This document shows, one piece after another, positions 9,313-17,905 of a DNA stretch of 64,000 nt; the first letter of the stretch is position 1, and each line of letters starts with the position of its first letter. This DNA is from Flavobacterium silvaticum (GTDB taxonomy: Bacteria > Bacteroidota > Bacteroidia > Flavobacteriales > Flavobacteriaceae). The notes under the pieces are model-generated. The model was not told the DNA's origin and did not search any database. It worked only from the letters and a program-made list of their open reading frames with translations. The stretch spans positions 186,001-250,000 of the forward strand of contig NZ_JAAMPU010000106.1 of the NCBI RefSeq assembly GCF_012911565.1. The letters run 5' to 3'. Both the position numbers and the translations under genes were made by a program.

Positions 9313-11073
9313 ATGAAAAGATCAGTCTTAATCGCTTTGTTGCTGGGTTGCCTCAACATGGCAGGCCAAACGGCAGACCTGATTGTCTTTAACGGTAAGA
9401 TAGCCACCATGCGCAAACCCAATGAGTTTGTGCAGGCTGTCGCCGTGAAGGAGGGTATCATCCTGGAAACAGGCAACAGTGATGCGATATTAAAAAAGTT
9501 CTCGGGAGAAAAGACCCAGAAGATAGATGTCAAAGGCAGAAGCGTCATTCCCGGCCTCAACGACAGCCATATCCACATTATCCGCGAAGGACTCAACTAC
9601 AATGCCGAGTTGCGCTGGGATGGTGTCAAAACCCTCAAACGCGCCATGGAACTATTGCGGGAACAAGCCGCACGCACGCCGAAAGGAGTCTGGATCAAAG
9701 TCGTAGGCGGATGGAACGAATTCCAGTTTGAGGAAAAACGACAGCCTACTATCGAGGAAATCAACGCCGCCGTTCCGGATAAACCGGTTTTCATCACGTA
9801 TCTGTACGGAAAAGCATTCCTAAACAAAAAAGGAATCGAAGTGCTCGGTTATACCAAAGACACCAAATACGAAGGCAGCCTGTTGGAAACGGACAAAAAC
9901 GGAAACCTTACGGGCATCATGCTGGCTAAGGAAACGCCAAAAGCCATTTATACCACGTTGGCCCTGACCACAAAACTCAATGCCCAAGAACGGCTCAACA
10001 GCTCCATCCAGTTCAATCGTGAACTGAACCGATTCGGGCTTACGAGCGCGGTTGATGCAGCAGGCGGAGGACAAAATTTCCCTGCAGATTATTCGACCTC
10101 TTTGGAACTGGCCAAAACCAACCAACTCACGTTGCGGATTTCCTATTACCTGTTTGCCCAGCAAAAAGGAAAGGAATTGCAGGATTATGAAAAATGGGTG
10201 GCCGAAACACAACTGAACAAAAACGACAATCTCTTTGTCGCCAACGGATATTCCGAAGAAGGAGCCGGTGAAAATCTCGTGGCATCGGCAGCAGATTTCG
10301 AGAATTTCCTTGAACCCAGGATCGTGCTTTCTGATGAAATGGAAGAAGATCTGGAACCGATCATTAGATTACTCGTCAAAAACCGTTGGCCGTTCCGTCT
10401 GCATGCCACTTACGGGGAATCGATAGAACGGATGCTGACGGTATTTGAAAAGGTAAACCGCGAAACGCCTTTTAACGGATTGCGATGGTTGTTCGATCAT
10501 GCGGAAACCATCACTCCTGCCCAAATGGACCGTGTCAAAAAGCTCGGCGGCGGGATAGCTGTACAATTCCGTATGTATTACCAAGGTGAACTGTATGCAA
10601 AAATGTACGGTTTGTCCAAGACGCAGATTCCGCCTATCAACGAAATGATCCGCAAGGGAATTCCTGTCGGAATGGGCACGGATGCCACGCGTATTTCAAC
10701 GTTCAATCCGTGGATGGCCATGCACTGGCTGTTGACCGGAAAAACACTTGGAGGCATGCAGTTTTGGCCGGCCAACGAAGCACTTGACAAATTCGGGGCT
10801 TTGCAGCTTTACACTTCCGGCAGCGCGTGGGTTTCGGGCGAGGAAAATGACAAAGGCAAAATCATCAAGGGAATGTATGCCGATTTCGCCGTACTCAACC
10901 GCGATTATTTCACCGTTTCGACAGATGACGTAAGGGACATCGAATCTGTATTGACCATCATGAACGGGAAAGTGGTTTATGCATCGGATGAATACAGCAA
11001 GCTGCAGCCAACGGTTCCTGCAGTAATCCCTGACTGGTCGCCTGTCAAATTCTACGGCGGCTTCCAAAAATAA
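9313..11073 (+). CDS. Exported amidohydrolase (YtcJ-like)
   Basis: This 586-residue protein has a signal peptide of about 20 residues (ending MAGQ). It has the architecture of Amidohydro_3 (YtcJ-like) metal-dependent hydrolases. An N-terminal beta-sandwich piece (DLIVFNGKIATM) comes first, then the metal motif DSHIHI near residue 84, later LFDHAET near residue 395, and the catalytic aspartate in GMGTDATR near residue 455. The C-terminal strand KVVYASDEY completes the composite sandwich. Members hydrolyse C-N bonds of amides or cyclic substrates; the substrate here is unknown. Third gene of the hydrolase operon. Confidence 0.87.
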   Translation: MKRSVLIALLLGCLNMAGQTADLIVFNGKIATMRKPNEFVQAVAVKEGIILETGNSDAILKKFSGEKTQKIDVKGRSVIPGLNDSHIHIIREGLNYNAELRWDGVKTLKRAMELLREQAARTPKGVWIKVVGGWNEFQFEEKRQPTIEEINAAVPDKPVFITYLYGKAFLNKKGIEVLGYTKDTKYEGSLLETDKNGNLTGIMLAKETPKAIYTTLALTTKLNAQERLNSSIQFNRELNRFGLTSAVDAAGGGQNFPADYSTSLELAKTNQLTLRISYYLFAQQKGKELQDYEKWVAETQLNKNDNLFVANGYSEEGAGENLVASAADFENFLEPRIVLSDEMEEDLEPIIRLLVKNRWPFRLHATYGESIERMLTVFEKVNRETPFNGLRWLFDHAETITPAQMDRVKKLGGGIAVQFRMYYQGELYAKMYGLSKTQIPPINEMIRKGIPVGMGTDATRISTFNPWMAMHWLLTGKTLGGMQFWPANEALDKFGALQLYTSGSAWVSGEENDKGKIIKGMYADFAVLNRDYFTVSTDDVRDIESVLTIMNGKVVYASDEYSKLQPTVPAVIPDWSPVKFYGGFQK

Positions 11074-11091
11074 CCTTTAAAGATCATCATC

Positions 11092-12108
11092 ATGAAAACC
11101 ATCAGATTACTTACCATCCTATTCGTTTTAGGATGCATTCCGAACCACATACACGCACAATTTCCGTTACCTCCGAAAGTGCCCATCTGGGATGCAAATA
11201 CGGTAACGTTACAGCTTCATAAACTCGATGAAAACGTCTATTCCGTTTCGCCTTCCACGGTTGAAAAAGAGACTACGAAAGGAATTCCGCAGGCGACTTC
11301 TGCCGGATTCATAGTCGGGGAAAAAGGTGTGTTGCTCATTGAGACCATGCTGAACAAAAGGCTCTATGACCAACTGATTGCGCTCGTTCGTACCGTTACT
11401 GATAAGCCTATCGTTTACGCTGTCAACACCTCGGATCACGGCGACCATTGTTTCGGGAATTACCTGTTGCCCAAAGAAACCATCGTGATCCAGAACGAAT
11501 TCGCCAAACAGAACCTGGTCAAAAATTACGACAACATCAAACAGTTCATGATTATGCTGTTCGGCGCAGGCAGAGGCATTGAGGAAAGTGTGTATCGGCC
11601 TGCAGATATAGCTATTCCGTTGAATCAGTCGATAAAAATTGATCTTGGAAAAGGTCTTATTGTCGGTTTCGTCAACGTCGGCACGGCTCAATCACCGGCA
11701 GATCTTTTTGTGTTCGCCTCGACGCCTTCACGAAAAATCCTTTGGGCCGGAAATCCTTTTATCGCGGAAAGTCCCGCCATTCCGTGGTTGTTCGACGGTT
11801 ACTTTTTGGAGCCGACACGAAACCTAAGAAAAATATATGACATGGTTGGTGATACTGATATCATAATTCCGGGACATGGTCGCATCACCAATAAATCGGG
11901 AATCAAGTACACGCTCGATTATGTGGAAGCACTTCGCAAAAATGTCGAAGCTGCCGTGAAAAAAGGGTTGACGCTGGAACAGACCAAAGCGACCTTAAAA
12001 ATGAAAGACTTCGATAAGGGCTATGAAATTTTCGACTGGCTGCATTTCAATTTCAACATCCCGAATGCCTACAACGACATTAAGGGAACCAATAAACCGA
12101 AATCATGA
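11092..12108 (+). CDS. Metallo-beta-lactamase-fold protein lacking metal ligands
   Basis: This exported protein (signal peptide ending HAQ, 338 residues) has the MBL fold, but its metal site is degraded. The HxHxDH motif reads S114-D-H116-G-D118-H119, so the first histidine is serine. The GHTPGD-type loop reads GTAQSPAD, with Q200 in the histidine position. The bridging aspartate is N221 in WAGNP. The last histidine, H262 in IPGHG, is kept. Three of the seven usual ligands are therefore replaced. It may bind a single metal in another way, have a changed activity or be non-catalytic. Its stop overlaps the next start by 4 bases (ATGA). Confidence 0.85.
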   Translation: MKTIRLLTILFVLGCIPNHIHAQFPLPPKVPIWDANTVTLQLHKLDENVYSVSPSTVEKETTKGIPQATSAGFIVGEKGVLLIETMLNKRLYDQLIALVRTVTDKPIVYAVNTSDHGDHCFGNYLLPKETIVIQNEFAKQNLVKNYDNIKQFMIMLFGAGRGIEESVYRPADIAIPLNQSIKIDLGKGLIVGFVNVGTAQSPADLFVFASTPSRKILWAGNPFIAESPAIPWLFDGYFLEPTRNLRKIYDMVGDTDIIIPGHGRITNKSGIKYTLDYVEALRKNVEAAVKKGLTLEQTKATLKMKDFDKGYEIFDWLHFNFNIPNAYNDIKGTNKPKS

Positions 12109-13481
12109 AAGCATTTATTTCTTCCATTTGTTTGCTGCTATGCCTGCAACTAGCGGCTCAGCAAGAACCTGAATTCCGGTCGTTGCGTTATGACGAAGAT
12201 TATTCGGCCGTTCGCGATACCACCTTTGCGTCGCGCTGGTATAGCCGGTTGAAGCATTTGGGTTATGCATCGAAAGCGCAAACCTACGTTTCTTTTGGTG
12301 GCGACATTCGTTACCAGTATTTCTACAACGAGCATGAAAACTGGGGTGATGCACCCGAAGATCATGACGGTTATATCCTTTCCAGATTTCTGTTGCACGC
12401 CGATATCCATTTCACCAAAGGCATACGTGCGTTCGTGCAAACCCAAAGCAGCCTTGCAGACGGACGTATCGACCCGAGCCCTGTAGACCAGAATCCACTT
12501 GAAGTGCATCAGGCTTTTGCCGATTTTTCTTTGCTGGACAAACCCAAAACCAAGTTGTTGGTTCGTTTGGGAAGACAGGAATTATCGTATGGCAGCCAGC
12601 GTCTGGTATCGGTTCGGGAAGGGCCGAATAACCGCCAATCGTTTGACGGCGCGAAGGCAATCTTAAAGCTATCCGACTTTCAAAGCGACTTTTTCTATAC
12701 GCATTACGTCCGGGCTTCGGATGGAATTTTTGATGATGAATCAAACCAAAGCCGTCAATTCTGGGGCAGTTATCTGAAGTACAATCGTATTCCAATAATA
12801 GGTTCGGCAGAAGTGTATTATCTGGGACTTTACCGCGAATCTGTCAGTTATGAAACAGATTTGCACGGAAACGAGACACGGCATTCCATAGGCCTTCGCA
12901 TCGCAAACCAGATCGGGAACTGGAAATACGACCTTGAAGGCGTGTATCAATTCGGGCGTTTCGCGATGACCGACATCAGTGCCTGGACCGCTTCAATCAA
13001 TACGGCCTATCGTTTTACATCCCTTCCGCTGAAACCGGAAATCGGCTTTAAGACCGAAATCATAAGCGGCGATAAACAATCGGGCGACGGGAAAATCGAA
13101 ACGTTCAATCCGTTGTTCCCCAGAGGTGCTTATTTTGGGCTTGCCGCCATTGTTGGCCCGTCGAACCTCATCGATGTGCATCCGTCCATAAACATGCAAT
13201 TGGCCAAAGGATTATCCTGGAGCGTGGATTATGATGCCTTTTGGCGCTATAGCGACCAGGACGGTTTATATGCCCCGAATTCAAGCCTGATATTTCCGGC
13301 CGGCAATTCCGGAGACAAAGAAATAGGCCAGCAACTAGCAACGGATTTTTCATACGAACCGAATGCGTTCCTGTATTTCCGTGCAGAATTCACCTGGTTT
13401 CCGGCGGGCGATTATCTCAAATCTGTAACGCCGGGAAAAGACATTTTATTTACCGGAATCACTATGCAACTGCGGTTCTGA
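12105..13481 (+). CDS. Alginate-export-like outer-membrane porin
   Basis: The 458-residue product has a signal peptide (ending AAQQ) and then a chain of alternating amphipathic strands typical of an outer-membrane beta-barrel, ending FTGITMQLRF with C-terminal phenylalanine. Segments such as VRLGRQELSYGSQRLV near residue 150 and GPNNRQSFDGAK are characteristic of the Alginate_exp family (AlgE-like). In this context it is probably a diffusion channel supplying substrate to, or releasing product from, the exported hydrolases. Translation is coupled to the preceding gene by the ATGA overlap. Confidence 0.85.
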   Translation: MKAFISSICLLLCLQLAAQQEPEFRSLRYDEDYSAVRDTTFASRWYSRLKHLGYASKAQTYVSFGGDIRYQYFYNEHENWGDAPEDHDGYILSRFLLHADIHFTKGIRAFVQTQSSLADGRIDPSPVDQNPLEVHQAFADFSLLDKPKTKLLVRLGRQELSYGSQRLVSVREGPNNRQSFDGAKAILKLSDFQSDFFYTHYVRASDGIFDDESNQSRQFWGSYLKYNRIPIIGSAEVYYLGLYRESVSYETDLHGNETRHSIGLRIANQIGNWKYDLEGVYQFGRFAMTDISAWTASINTAYRFTSLPLKPEIGFKTEIISGDKQSGDGKIETFNPLFPRGAYFGLAAIVGPSNLIDVHPSINMQLAKGLSWSVDYDAFWRYSDQDGLYAPNSSLIFPAGNSGDKEIGQQLATDFSYEPNAFLYFRAEFTWFPAGDYLKSVTPGKDILFTGITMQLRF

Positions 13482-13505
13482 TATGCATCCTTAAAACTAA
13501 AAATC

Positions 13506-14189
13506 ATGAAAAAAGTATTCTTTTCGGCACTTGTGTTTTGTGCCGCTTTATCTCACGCCCAAAAGCCTTCACCCGATTTACTCAACCCGACGAATCACGC
13601 TTTGGTATTGATTGATTTTGAAGGTCAGATGGCCTTCGCGACCCAAAGTATCCCAATAGATCATTTGCGGAATAATGCGGCATTGCTGGCATTCGGTTCC
13701 AAAATATTCAACGTATCGACCGTAAACACGACTGTTGCGGAGAAATCTTTCAGCGGCCCGGTTTTTCCTGAAATCCTTGAAGCCTATCCGGATATTTCAG
13801 GTTATGTAGACCGATCGACGATGAACACTTGGGAAGATGTCAATGCATACAAAGCCATCACAAGTACGCACAAAAAGAAACTTGTCTTTGCAGGTTTGTG
13901 GACAAGTGTGTGTATTGTTGGCCCTGTCTTATCGGCACTTTCAGAAAACTATGACGTGTATGTAATTACGGATGCCTGCGGAGACGTGACACCAGAAGCT
14001 CACGAACGCGCCATACAACGTATGATACAGGCAGGAGCCAAACCAATGACATCCGTTCAATATGTTCTGGAACTTCAACGTGACTGGGCAAGGAAAGAAA
14101 GTTATGTTGCCGTGAACGATTTGTTGCAGAAATACGCGGGCGGCTACGGAATTGGGATACAATATGCACGGAATATGTTGAAACATTGA
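13506..14189 (+). CDS. Exported isochorismatase-family hydrolase (YcaC-like)
   Basis: The chain has 227 residues with a signal peptide (ending SHAQ). It has the cysteine-hydrolase fold: the first acid is D37 in LVLIDFEGQ, and the nucleophile is C136 in WTSVCIVG. The layout, including STMNTWEDV and LWTSVCIVGPVLSA, resembles E. coli YcaC. Known relatives are cytoplasmic; the signal peptide here is notable and matches the rest of the operon. The substrate is unknown. It is the last gene of the operon, and a strong hairpin terminator follows 30 bases later. Confidence 0.87.
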   Translation: MKKVFFSALVFCAALSHAQKPSPDLLNPTNHALVLIDFEGQMAFATQSIPIDHLRNNAALLAFGSKIFNVSTVNTTVAEKSFSGPVFPEILEAYPDISGYVDRSTMNTWEDVNAYKAITSTHKKKLVFAGLWTSVCIVGPVLSALSENYDVYVITDACGDVTPEAHERAIQRMIQAGAKPMTSVQYVLELQRDWARKESYVAVNDLLQKYAGGYGIGIQYARNMLKH

Positions 14190-14217
14190 AACCGTCAGCT
14201 ATAAATTCCGAGCCTTC

Positions 14218-14252
14218 AAAAAAAAGACGCCAACACAATGTGGCGTCTTTTT
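14218..14252. terminator. Bidirectional terminator
   Basis: The stem AAAAAGACGCCA (14221-14232) pairs with TGGCGTCTTTTT (14241-14252) over an 8-base loop, with T runs on both strands. It sits between two convergent genes. Confidence 0.88.
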
Positions 14253-14274
14253 GCTGGAATGGGTGTATTGTTAT

Positions 14275-14817
14275 TTACTGGGGTTGAAGGTTTGTATTCA
14301 CCTGATTTGCTCTACTCTTCTTGGCAACCAGCAGTGCAAACAGACCTGCCACCACAACCGGAATTCCGGAAATTAATGCAAACGTGCGGTCTTCAAACCC
14401 GGAATGTTGGCCGCGTTTGATATCGGGCGAGGCAAAGTAGACAATGACTGCCACCAATACTGCCGCGACGACTAATTTTGTAACCAGGCTCATATTCGGC
14501 TTGAATAAGAGATAAGCGAATACAATGGTAAGTACCAACAAAACCGCAAGGAATATCTGTACGATAAGGTATGTAGAACCGGACGGGGCTTCGCTGATCA
14601 TCTTTTCTGCCGTAGCGATCTTCTCGTCGAGGTATGCTTTGGTTTCTCCGGAAGTTGTCGCGGCCTGGGCTTTGAATTCATCCATTTGCTGACGGGCTTC
14701 AATTAGTTCTTTTTCCGTTTTTTCTTTGTGGACGCCAGCGCTGTAAATGCTGACTGAGCACGTAAGCAAAGCGAAAAGAATGGTAATGATTCCGAAAATT
14801 CGGGCTACTATTTTCAT
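14275..14817 (-). CDS. Small membrane protein with four predicted TM helices
   Basis: The product is not recognised as a named family. It is 180 residues: a hydrophobic N-terminal helix, a hydrophilic helical segment (about 30-78) with heptad-like spacing, then three further membrane helices (about 83-105, 112-128 and 145-165) and a charged tail. It lies downstream of the delta-60 T9SS gene on the same strand with a gap of 25 bases, so the two may share a transcript that ends at the bidirectional terminator. Confidence 0.7.
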   Translation of the reverse strand: MKIVARIFGIITILFALLTCSVSIYSAGVHKEKTEKELIEARQQMDEFKAQAATTSGETKAYLDEKIATAEKMISEAPSGSTYLIVQIFLAVLLVLTIVFAYLLFKPNMSLVTKLVVAAVLVAVIVYFASPDIKRGQHSGFEDRTFALISGIPVVVAGLFALLVAKKSRANQVNTNLQPQ

Positions 14818-14842
14818 TGAATATTGTTTTAAGGTTTATAAT

Positions 14843-16993
14843 TTATTTTTTAAGGACTTTGACGGTTCTGATTTGATTGTCAGCTGTAACCTTCACGAAA
14901 TAGGTTCCGGAATTCAATGCTGACAAATCGATCATTGCTTCAGTGGCATCTGTTTTTTGGGAAATCAATTGCTGACCCAACAGATTGAATACGGCAACAC
15001 TGCTGATTCCTCTGGTATTTTTAATGACGACCAATCCGTTTGTCGGGTTCGGATACAGACTGAAATCAGAAGCATCGAAATCTGAATTGCTTAATTCCAC
15101 TTCTACCGTCACCGTTACCGCAAAGGGTGAGCTGAAGCATCCCCAATCATTTGTGTTGACTGCATAATAGGTGTTTCCGTCGGTGATTACGGTTTCTGTC
15201 GGGATTGGATTTTCGTGCGCTAAGGCATCGGCTTCCGAAGCATACCAAATGACATCTGTGGCATTTACGACGATAGCTGCAATAGTAGCATCGTTACCAG
15301 CTGTCACCGTAATTGTCTGGGCAGATTCTCCGGTCACAGCTTCAGCTGCGGTGATGGTCAGCGCCAATGTGGCCGTATGCGTACAACCTGCAGCGTTTGT
15401 AGTAACGTTCGTGTAGGTTCCGCTTTGCGTGTATGTGGTACCGTTTGCGTTCCACATATAGCTGCCGCAATTCAAAACGTCCGTCCAGGAGGAACTTGGC
15501 TGGTTTACAGTAATGGTCATTGTTGTTGTTGAAGCATTCTGTCCGGAAGCCGGTGTGAACGTATAGGTCGTAGTCGCGGTATTGTTCAGCGCAGGAGCCC
15601 ATGTTCCTGTAACGCCATTCTGTGAAGTTGTCGGTAACGCTTCGAGTGTCTCGCCTGAACAGATGGCAGCCACTTGTGTGAACTCAGGCGCAGTAGGCAC
15701 AACAAAAGAATTGTTCGTGTATTTCAGGATCACCGAATTCTCACCATTACTCGCCATCAGGTAGAGTGTGCTCGCATCTGGCGAAAGATACAGGCCGCGC
15801 ACGGAATTACCCCATGAGGAAGTGGTAGGATTCGGAACCGAATAAGATACGTAACCATTCGTCCCGAAAGTAGTATCGAGTTCACCTGTAACGAGGAAGC
15901 GCGCCATGATCACATTTTCATTCTGATATGCACTTTGCGTAGTTGTAGTAACACCGGCCACGATGATTTTTCCGTCGGGCTGAACCACGAGTTGTTTGAA
16001 ATCTACCTTTAGACCATTAGCCAGAAGTGATAAAGAAAGCGCTCCGGAATTCCCAAATGCATTGTACAGGTTGCCTTCGGAATTGCGCTTGTAAATAATG
16101 TTGGTTGGGTTCGATGTATTGCTTGAACTCGTCGGAGAACCGCTCAGTGAATAGACATTGCTGTCCGCATCAGCGTAAATATCGGCATTGACACCGCCAT
16201 AGTATGCATTAAAGCTGTTGATGGTGGTTTGCGGCGTATTCACACCCGGACGCACACGTACATATCCCGAACGCGCATAGTCAAAACCTGTTGTCGAATA
16301 GTAGGCCGCACGCACCTGCAGGATGTAATCTCCATTTGGCAGGATGAGGGATTTTCCTGCTCCGTCATACGTGGAATAACCCTGGCTTGAAGAACTCAGG
16401 TTGAATCCGTTGGACAGGCCACCCTGCCCACTCCATGACATACTGGAGCCATCGACCATACTGATCTTGCGGGCGACGATGTTGTTGTAGCTTCCGTAGT
16501 TCGATACGGTATTTCCGGAAACGATCAGGTCGCCATTGAGGAATGTCGTATAGATGCCACCTTCGACTTCATCCATACTTATTTCGATAGTTCCGTTTTG
16601 CCCAAAAGTCGTATCCAATGTTCCATCGGCATTGTAACGTCCGCCGAAAAATTCCCAGCCGCCCGGCCAACCGAGTTCATCACCAGTGAATGCGAGGATT
16701 TTGTCGCCTTGGACGAGCAGGTTGTAATACCCGTCGGTTCCAAGTTGATTGAGCGTGATTTGTCCGGAAGCCCCGAAAGCAGCATCTGCCTGGCCGTTTG
16801 CCATCAACCGTTTGATGATGTTGTTTTTTTGATAGAGGATTTTCCCATCCTGCAGGAGTTCCGGGTAATAGGTCGTGTTCGCATCGGAAAGCACAACGAC
16901 GCCATTCGTCCCGAAAGTCGTATCGGCAACGCCATCCTGTGCAAAGAAAAACTGTGAAAACAGTAAAGAAAACGCAATGGTAATTTTTTTCAT
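14843..16993 (-). CDS. T9SS-secreted protein with delta-60 repeats
   Basis: The 716-residue protein has a signal peptide (ending FFAQ). Delta-60-type repeats fill the first 420 residues, recognisable as (A/L)DTTFGxNGxV starting near residues 23, 129 and 375. The next about 200 residues are Thr-rich and Ig-like, with TATLALTITAAE. The C-terminus is a type A T9SS sorting domain (LYPNPTNGLVVIKN near residue 645, then GTYFVKVTADNQIRTVKVLK). It should be exported across the outer membrane and released or attached at the cell surface. Delta-60 repeats are thought to form a propeller. No enzymatic motif is visible. Confidence 0.88.
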   Translation of the reverse strand: MKKITIAFSLLFSQFFFAQDGVADTTFGTNGVVVLSDANTTYYPELLQDGKILYQKNNIIKRLMANGQADAAFGASGQITLNQLGTDGYYNLLVQGDKILAFTGDELGWPGGWEFFGGRYNADGTLDTTFGQNGTIEISMDEVEGGIYTTFLNGDLIVSGNTVSNYGSYNNIVARKISMVDGSSMSWSGQGGLSNGFNLSSSSQGYSTYDGAGKSLILPNGDYILQVRAAYYSTTGFDYARSGYVRVRPGVNTPQTTINSFNAYYGGVNADIYADADSNVYSLSGSPTSSSNTSNPTNIIYKRNSEGNLYNAFGNSGALSLSLLANGLKVDFKQLVVQPDGKIIVAGVTTTTQSAYQNENVIMARFLVTGELDTTFGTNGYVSYSVPNPTTSSWGNSVRGLYLSPDASTLYLMASNGENSVILKYTNNSFVVPTAPEFTQVAAICSGETLEALPTTSQNGVTGTWAPALNNTATTTYTFTPASGQNASTTTMTITVNQPSSSWTDVLNCGSYMWNANGTTYTQSGTYTNVTTNAAGCTHTATLALTITAAEAVTGESAQTITVTAGNDATIAAIVVNATDVIWYASEADALAHENPIPTETVITDGNTYYAVNTNDWGCFSSPFAVTVTVEVELSNSDFDASDFSLYPNPTNGLVVIKNTRGISSVAVFNLLGQQLISQKTDATEAMIDLSALNSGTYFVKVTADNQIRTVKVLKK

Positions 16994-17015
16994 GTGTGGT
17001 TTTTTGAGGTTTGCG

Positions 17016-17035
17016 CACAGCGATTCTTAGCTGTG
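17016..17035. promoter_or_regulatory. Inverted repeat upstream of the delta-60 gene
   Basis: CACAGC (17016-17021) and GCTGTG (17030-17035) form a short palindrome 23 bases upstream of the start at 16993. It could be an operator, perhaps for the neighbouring LytTR regulator. Short palindromes of this size can also arise by chance. Confidence 0.25.
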
Positions 17036-17149
17036 ACGATGCAAGGATAAACCAAACACGCATGGGAATTTTGGCCGATGAATCTGCGTAAGTATTCACC
17101 AGATTACCGTAAGGAATCGACGGATTAACGTTTTGGGATTTTGCCCGTT

Positions 17150-17899
17150 TTACAGATTATCGAGAACCTCGAGGAATTCGTCTTTTTTGCGCACGGATAA
17201 AGGAACCGAAAGTTTATTTTGCATCACAATCGTGTTGCCTCCGTCCGTCTTGATGAAATGGTCGAAATACGCCAGATTGATCAGGTGCGATTTGTGTGTC
17301 CGGAAAAAATTGTGTGGAGACAACAACATTTCGTATTCCTTAAGGTTGGTGGAAACGATGAGTTTTGGCGCGTTTATGAAGTTGAAAGTCGTGTAATTCT
17401 TGTCTGATTCGCAGCTGACGATATCCTGTATGTTGACCGAATAAATCCTGTCGGCTGTTTTAAGGATAAGTTTCTGCAGGTTCTTCGGACGCTCGATATT
17501 GGCGAACAGGTTGCTGAGTTTGGTATCGAAAATTTCTTTGTTGGACGATTCCTCTGCCTTTTTCACAGCTTCTTCGAGCTCTTTCGGATCGAGAGGCTTT
17601 AGCAGGTAATCGATGGCCGAAAACCGAAAAGCGCGTATGGCGAAGTCTTCATAACCGGTAATGAAAATCACCTTAAAATCTATTGGCTTTACTTTCTGGA
17701 GCAGATCGAAACCGGTTCCGTCCGGCATCTCGACATCGAGAAAAACCAGATCCGGAGAGAGCTGTTTGATTAATTTGATGCCCGATTCAACCGATTCCGC
17801 CTGCCCGATTATGGAAACGTTCGGGCAATTCGCCTTTATCATGGCAATATTATCTTTCCGGATATTCTCAATATCATCTATGATCACGGCTCGTAACAT
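17150..17899 (-). CDS. LytTR-family response regulator
   Basis: The 249-residue regulator has a receiver domain with acidic pair D8/D9, phosphoacceptor D55 in LVFLDVEMPDG, T81 and K101 in LLKPLDP. A LytTR DNA-binding domain follows (about 140-249), with typical segments such as IVSCESDKNYT and FFRTHKSHLINL. It lies 6 bases after its cognate kinase gene. LytTR regulators bind pairs of direct repeats near promoters. The nearest candidate target is the delta-60 secreted protein immediately downstream, which is inferred from position only. Confidence 0.94.
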   Translation of the reverse strand: MLRAVIIDDIENIRKDNIAMIKANCPNVSIIGQAESVESGIKLIKQLSPDLVFLDVEMPDGTGFDLLQKVKPIDFKVIFITGYEDFAIRAFRFSAIDYLLKPLDPKELEEAVKKAEESSNKEIFDTKLSNLFANIERPKNLQKLILKTADRIYSVNIQDIVSCESDKNYTTFNFINAPKLIVSTNLKEYEMLLSPHNFFRTHKSHLINLAYFDHFIKTDGGNTIVMQNKLSVPLSVRKKDEFLEVLDNL

Positions 17900-17905
17900 A
17901 CTATT

